Shown piece after piece: positions 1 through 11,329 of a stretch of DNA of 11,329 bases. The stretch covers positions 1-11,329 of the forward strand of contig JAOXYB010054267.1 of the NCBI GenBank assembly GCA_028565635.1. The letters are read 5' to 3'. The stretch comes from Phoronis ovalis. Its lineage: Eukaryota; Phoronida; Phoronidae. The notes beneath the pieces were generated by a model. That model saw nothing but the letters and a program-made list of their open reading frames with translations. It did not search any database and had not been told where the DNA came from. Each line of letters begins with the position of its first letter. Within the stretch, counting starts at the first letter, position 1. The translations under genes and the position numbers were made by a program.

Positions 1-1
1 T

Positions 2-142
2 AAAAAATACGAAGATGATCTGACGAAAGCTGAAGCCGTTAGAGCAACACAAAGAAAAGGGTACATACGCCGCCGCCACATGCAGTACGACTATATGCCC
101 GTTCACTATTACATAGTGATGGGCATAAAAATGTTGCTATAA
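2..142 (+). CDS. Partial open frame of unknown function, C-terminal part only
   Basis: Forty-six sense codons are open from the left edge to a TAA at 140-142 on the plus strand, opposite to SMARCC and inside its intron 15. The product is basic and aromatic-rich (KKYEDDLTKAEAV, then YIRRRHMQYDYMPVHYY), and the DNA is less AT-rich than the nearby intron. I do not recognise the family. It could be the end of a nested gene, a transposon protein remnant, or chance; without the left flank the start cannot be seen. Confidence 0.3.
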   Translation, partial: KKYEDDLTKAEAVRATQRKGYIRRRHMQYDYMPVHYYIVMGIKMLL

Positions 143-162
143 ATTTTGATTGATAAACTTAC

Positions 163-8316
<8,154 letters not shown>

Positions 8317-8568
8317 TGTGCCGGTTTGAAAACGAGGCTATGTGACCCATGAATTTTTTCATAAACTTTTCAGTTTTATAAAATAAAAACAGTTTAGTTG
8401 TGCTTTGATTATATTCCAAATAAGCAAGCCTGTTAAATTCACTATATTTTAAAAGTTCGTAAATTACCAAAATAATTTTGATGATTATAGATTAAATGGG
8501 AACCAATCAAAATTTGTCTAGTTCAGCTGTATTACCCGTAATAGTAAACTCCACGTCGGAAGCAGAAG
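8317..8568. promoter_or_regulatory. SMARCC/COPZ divergent intergenic region, likely bidirectional promoter
   Basis: Only 252 bp separate the SMARCC start codon (minus strand) from the COPZ start codon (plus strand), so both promoters and both 5' leaders must fit here or overlap the genes. At 8374-8385 the sequence TTTTATAAAATA reads as a TATA-like TATAAAA on both strands. Its position would suit a minus-strand start near 8350 and a plus-strand start near 8407. The region is AT-rich and I see no CpG island, so the TATA reading is tentative. Confidence 0.6.
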
Positions 8569-8586
8569 ATGGATGCTCCCCTGCCG
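8569..8586 (+). CDS. COPZ1: COPZ exon 1 coding part (six codons)
   Basis: ATG in the context AAGATGG followed by five codons (MDAPLP), ending at CCG|GTATAT in phase 0, which fits the phase 0 start of exon 2. The six-residue length equals that of human COPZ1 before the EPSLYT motif. Upstream ATGs at 8481 and 8496 are in another frame: the first gives a four-codon open frame ending at 8495, the second runs past this start. Confidence 0.8.
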
Positions 8587-10505
8587 GTATATATTTTGTG
8601 CATGAATATTTTCATTGTTATACCTATTCTGACTTGTTAATATTGTTATGCACCTCTCAGTTGACAAATACAATCATTGATGCAATGTTAAGCATATGGT
8701 AAAACAAGCTGTTGAGTCGTAACTCGAAATAAGATACAAGACATCGTAGCAAGACATTCCAAAACTGTGCATCAGATTCCATCAGAAAGGCACATACTGA
8801 ATTTTAAGTTGTTCTTCAGATGATGATCTTGTAAATATACGAATTTATCTTAACTCAGTGTTCATCTAGTCTTGTGTGTCTTTCATTGTATCGAGTTAGT
8901 CTGGAATACTAGTACACGTATTTATAATTTTTAATCACTCATACTGTCACAACGGTGTCACAGTCAAGGTATGGCTTTTTGGTGGGGGTGTGCAGCCCAG
9001 TTGAAAATTTTGGATTTGGATTGTATACTTCTTACTGTATTTTTTGGATTGCTACCGTACAGAAATTCAAAAATTTGGATTGCTGCCCGCTGCTTACAGC
9101 AAATAATTTGGATTAATTTTAGGTTTCTATGCATAAAACGATTTTTGGAATTTGATTTCAAGTATCAGTCAGTTTGCGTAAAAATGGATTGTTACTCAAA
9201 TATTTTAAAATTTTGGATTGCTACCCTTATATTTCACAAAATATGGATTGCTACCCTTATATTTCAAAAAAATTGGATTGGGTTTGCTACCGCAAGCTAA
9301 AATTTCGGATTGGGTTCCGCGGGACATCCCTGTATTAAAAAAAACTTGAGTACCCCCCGGGGTCACAACTTTCGGCCTAATTATTATCCACAATACTGAT
9401 TACTGTGTCCTAACAGACGTTAAGGTTGCAGTAGCATCTTACATAAAAACGTCAAAATTCAGTGCAGCAAAAATTTGTTGCACACTTTCCAAATTTTTTT
9501 TTTGTTGACACCCCCTGTTTGATATCCCTATAAATCCTTTTTTTATATAAACATTTTGTTTTGAAACTTTTTATTATTAAATTATCAGAACATGCAATCT
9601 TGAAAGATTTGCAATCGTTCCAGTTTTAGAAATAAAGTTTTCACCCTTGTGAAAAAATTTCAGCCAGTCCACTACTTTGAAACTCATTTCCAGATTCACA
9701 TGTAGCGTGTTTTATGAAAAAATTGCGATCAGAAGAAGTCTTCTGCGTGAACATATTAAAGTTTTGTATGTATTCAGCTAAGTCTTTTTAAAGACTGCAA
9801 AAATTTGGTCTAAATTGTTTCGGGGGGGGGGGGGGGAATTATTGCTGCATTGTTTGTTACCTTACTATTTACCCAGGGGGGTTGGTCAATATAAAAGTGG
9901 GTACGCATGTTCCAAAAAAATTTCGTGTGAAAGGGTATGTTTTTCGAACCGCTTGCACATTACGTGCTTAGGGTCTGTTTTTTGGCTAAAATCACGAAAA
10001 GGGGTGTTTGGAGGTGTGACACTTCCTAAGGGGTGTTGTTTGGAAGTTTCACTTCGTTAGGGTAATCGTTAAAATTTCACTTCGTTAGGGGTGCAAATAC
10101 GGTCAAAAAAACTTAATATGTTTACCAGAATGTGTATTCCCCATCATATGAAAGTTACTTCCTGAATTGATGCTATTTTGAGAATGACCTATTAAAATAC
10201 GGCATACGATTGGTCAGGTCAGGGTTCAGGTATCACGTGATCCACTTCCTTAGGGCTGTATTTTTTCAAAAAAAATCACTTCCTTAGGGGTTTATTTTTT
10301 GCAGAATTTCACTTCGTTAGGGGATTTTTTGAAAAGTCATGTTGGAACATGGGTACCCACTTTCATATTGACCACCCCCCGGGCTATTTACTGGTGTGTT
10401 TACCGATCATTTTGAAACAATATGAAATATTTTCAGGAACCCACGCTGTATACAGTGAAAGCCATTTTAATTTTGGATAATGATGGAAACAGATTAGTCT
10501 CAAAG
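8569..10505 (+). CDS. COPZ1: Coatomer subunit zeta (COPI), first two coding exons; 3' part outside window
   Basis: Zeta-COP is the small longin-fold subunit of the COPI coat that drives Golgi-to-ER and intra-Golgi vesicle transport; it pairs with gamma-COP in the F-subcomplex. Exons: 8569-8586 and 10437-10505, separated by an 1850-bp intron. Exon 1 gives MDAPLP and exon 2 gives EPTLYTVKAILILDNDG then NRLVSK. In human COPZ1, MEALIL is followed by EPSLYTVKAILILDNDG, so the junction falls at the same residue. The first beta strands of the longin fold are covered. The next expected segment (human YYDD...) is not found up to the right edge, so exon 3 lies outside. The start codon has A at -3 and G at +4. 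Human also has COPZ2, so assignment to paralogue 1 means the single ancestral type. Confidence 0.93.
8954..9361 (+). mobile_element. Non-autonomous transposon-like element 1 with ~30-bp internal tandem units
   Basis: About 408 bp flanked by an exact 8-bp direct repeat GTCACAAC (8946-8953 and 9362-9369), read as a target-site duplication. The right end is TACCCCCCGGG, whose reverse complement CCCGGGGGGTACTCAAG is partly matched by the left end (TCAAG, T-run, GGGGTGT, GCCC), so the terminal inverted repeat is degraded on the left. Inside, a unit of about 30 bp with core TTTGGATTGCTACCC recurs at about 9014, 9041, 9073, 9107, 9141, 9182, 9211, 9241, 9271 and 9303; the copies at 9211 and 9241 are nearly identical. 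There is no transposase. An 8-bp duplication suits hAT-like mobilisation, which is inference. Confidence 0.65.
9014..9320 (+). repeat. Internal ~30-bp tandem array of element 1
   Basis: About ten diverged units with core TTTGGATTGCTACCC and spacing of 29 to 41 bp, cleaner toward the right end where three successive starts are exactly 30 bp apart. Because 30 is a multiple of three, one reading frame stays open through the array, which should not be taken as a gene. Confidence 0.75.
9370..9864 (+). other. COPZ intron 1 segment between the two elements
   Basis: AT-rich non-coding sequence with a T10 run at 9494-9503 and an uninterrupted run of 15 G at 9822-9836. No open frame of note, and no transposon end I can pair. 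Confidence 0.6.
9822..9836 (+). repeat. Poly-G tract (15 G)
   Basis: Uninterrupted homopolymer of 15 G in an AT-rich intron, 29 bp left of the target duplication of element 2. It might be the expanded remnant of a G-rich transposon terminus, or a simple repeat; length may be unreliable in assembly. Confidence 0.8.
9865..9872 (+). repeat. Target-site duplication of element 2 (left copy)
   Basis: CTATTTAC, repeated exactly at 10384-10391 on the other side of the element. A 7-bp reading (CTATTTA) is possible if the first C belongs to the element. Confidence 0.8.
9873..9913 (+). repeat. Left terminal inverted repeat of element 2
   Basis: Begins CCAGGGGGGTTGGTCAATAT and ends at CATGTTCC; matches the reverse complement of 10344-10383. 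Compared with the right end it has an extra A after CCC and one extra T before TGGTC. Confidence 0.88.
10344..10383 (-). repeat. Right terminal inverted repeat of element 2
   Basis: Read on the minus strand it starts CCCGGGGGGTGGTCAATAT and ends CATGTTCC. The CCCGGGGGGT terminus is shared with the right end of element 1. Confidence 0.88.
10384..10391 (+). repeat. Target-site duplication of element 2 (right copy)
   Basis: CTATTTAC directly after the CCCCCCGGG end of the element, 45 bp before COPZ exon 2. Confidence 0.8.
10437..10505 (+). CDS. COPZ1: COPZ exon 2 (residues 7-29)
   Basis: TTTTCAG|GAA acceptor, 23 codons, AAG|GTAATT donor. The residues EPTLYTVKAILILDNDG are almost identical to animal zeta-COP, with NRLVSK where human has DRLFAK. 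The exon is phase 0 on both sides. Confidence 0.97.
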
Positions 10506-11329
10506 GTAATTATTAGCAGGAGTTTTCTGCCTAATAATATAAAAAGATTGTCTTGTTAATATTTGTTTAGCTGTTTAAAAAGATAATTGCTAAAGTCGCA
10601 GATTTTTAAATTTAGTTTCAGTTATAGTTGGACATCTATATGATTCCATACTGGATTTTGCTGATTATAACTGATATGATCACAGTAAAAGAAGATGGCT
10701 CCTGATCAAATTCAGTAGTATATTATGTTGCTTAAATTTCATCATAAAACATTTTGTGCATGCTAGGATTTTGTCTCACATACAGTAATGCACTATTGAT
10801 CTCTTGTCCAGATATCTTACGGACATATTCTAAATAGATTCTACTGTAGTAAATGTTTATAATTATTTGTGGAATTTCAAGTAATAGTGCATATGGTGTA
10901 TCAGAATTATGGTTTAGGTAATAAATGTCTCAATGGGTTAGGGAAGATCTCAAAAGTTCACAAACCAATCCTTTACGAATAGTGTTCATTTGATGGGTGG
11001 GTGATTCAGGCCGCCTAATGTATCGATGTTGGTAAAAATCGCAAAACTATCTGAAAAGTATTTAAAAAATTTGGAACCTTAAAAAACATATAAATTGCGA
11101 TTTCTGAATTGGTTCAATGTTCTTCTTCTTGATGACATCAGTTACAGTAGGTTTCCGAGTTATGCTCCGACCGGATAATGTACAAAGTACTGGTTTGTGA
11201 CAGCTACTAACATTTTTCCGACATCATCAGCTTAGCCTGTCAGGGAATTGCTGGGAAACACAGAATCCTGAATTCCGTATACATAAATATATACACACAA
11301 GCACTAATTTATGTATTTAGAATTTTGAG
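10506..11329 (+). other. COPZ intron 2 (start only), no recognised content
   Basis: Non-coding AT-rich sequence running to the right edge. I looked for the next COPZ exon (human YYDDTYPSVKEQ) and did not find it. The stretch at about 11110-11270 is less AT-rich (TTTCCGAGTTATGCTCCGAC and following) and may be a fragment of a dispersed repeat, but I cannot identify it. Confidence 0.6.

Larger units (their letters stand above)
9873..10383 (+). mobile_element. Non-autonomous transposon-like element 2 with terminal inverted repeats
   Basis: About 511 bp, bounded by inverted repeats of about 40 bp (9873-9913 and 10344-10383) and an 8-bp duplication CTATTTAC (9865-9872 and 10384-10391). The ends, read inward, share CCC, six G, then TGGTCAATAT and AAAGTGGGTAC; across about 42 positions they differ by two substitutions and two one-base indels. 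Inside are about nine direct copies of a unit of 28-37 bp with core TTTCACTTCGTTAGGGG, in two blocks (9919-10111 and 10241-10336) around about 130 bp of unique sequence. No transposase is encoded. The 8-bp duplication points to a hAT-like class (inference). Highly alike ends suggest fairly recent insertion. Confidence 0.88.

Noticed and set aside
8496-8702. ATG at 8496 as the COPZ start
   Set aside because: Through the donor at 8587 it leaves in phase 1, which gives a stop in exon 2; the ATG at 8569 fits in phase 0 and matches the human N-terminus in length.
8971-9300. 109-codon plus-strand open frame through element 1
   Set aside because: It stays open because the array unit is 30 bp, a multiple of three; the product only repeats the unit (for example IWIATLIF) and resembles no protein I know.
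9815-10060. 81-codon plus-strand frame starting at the poly-G tract
   Set aside because: Made of poly-G and transposon terminal sequence; not a plausible protein.
11110-11270. Possible hammerhead ribozyme or retroelement tail (CTGATGA-like motif on the minus strand followed by GGAAA)
   Set aside because: No paired stem II lies between the CTGATGA-like motif and the GAA-like motif, and flanking strands do not pair convincingly.

Overview
This window is animal nuclear DNA: AT-rich, full of introns, with GT-AG splice sites and two conserved eukaryotic genes arranged head to head. On the minus strand, positions 163 to 8316 hold the first fifteen coding exons of the single SMARCC-type gene (BAF155/BAF170/Moira, a core scaffold subunit of SWI/SNF BAF chromatin remodellers). 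On the plus strand, from 8569 to beyond the right edge, lie the first two coding exons of the zeta subunit of the COPI coatomer (COPZ). One SMARCC gene with short introns of 199 to 893 bp, together with transposon-rich DNA, suggests an invertebrate, probably marine. I cannot name the phylum from sequence alone.

Layout. 1-142: a partial plus-strand open frame inside the SMARCC intron that leaves the window. 163-8316: SMARCC exons 15 to 1, read right to left. All splice phases join without a break into 683 codons, ending just before the SANT domain, which must lie beyond the left edge. The encoded part covers the N-terminal MarR/BRCT/chromo-like module, a basic and then acidic linker, the SWIRM domain and the start of the SWIRM-SANT linker. 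8317-8568: a 252-bp gap between the two start codons that must act as a shared or closely spaced bidirectional promoter. 8569-8586: a six-codon first coding exon of COPZ. 8587-10436: COPZ intron 1, with two non-autonomous DNA transposon-like elements. 10437-10505: COPZ exon 2. 10506-11329: COPZ intron 2, without recognisable features.

Most unusual points: (i) SMARCC exon 9 is a symmetric phase 2-2 exon of 77 codons. It adds a compact W/F/K-rich module flanked by GGG linkers, in a linker where the vertebrate proteins have nothing comparable, and it can be skipped without a frameshift. (ii) An 80-codon plus-strand open frame with coding-like composition lies inside SMARCC intron 1, antisense to SMARCC. 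(iii) The two transposon-like elements in COPZ intron 1 share CCCGGGGGGT-type ends, 8-bp target duplications and arrays of about 30-bp internal units, and so look like members of one structural class. One of them ends only 45 bp from a COPZ splice acceptor.
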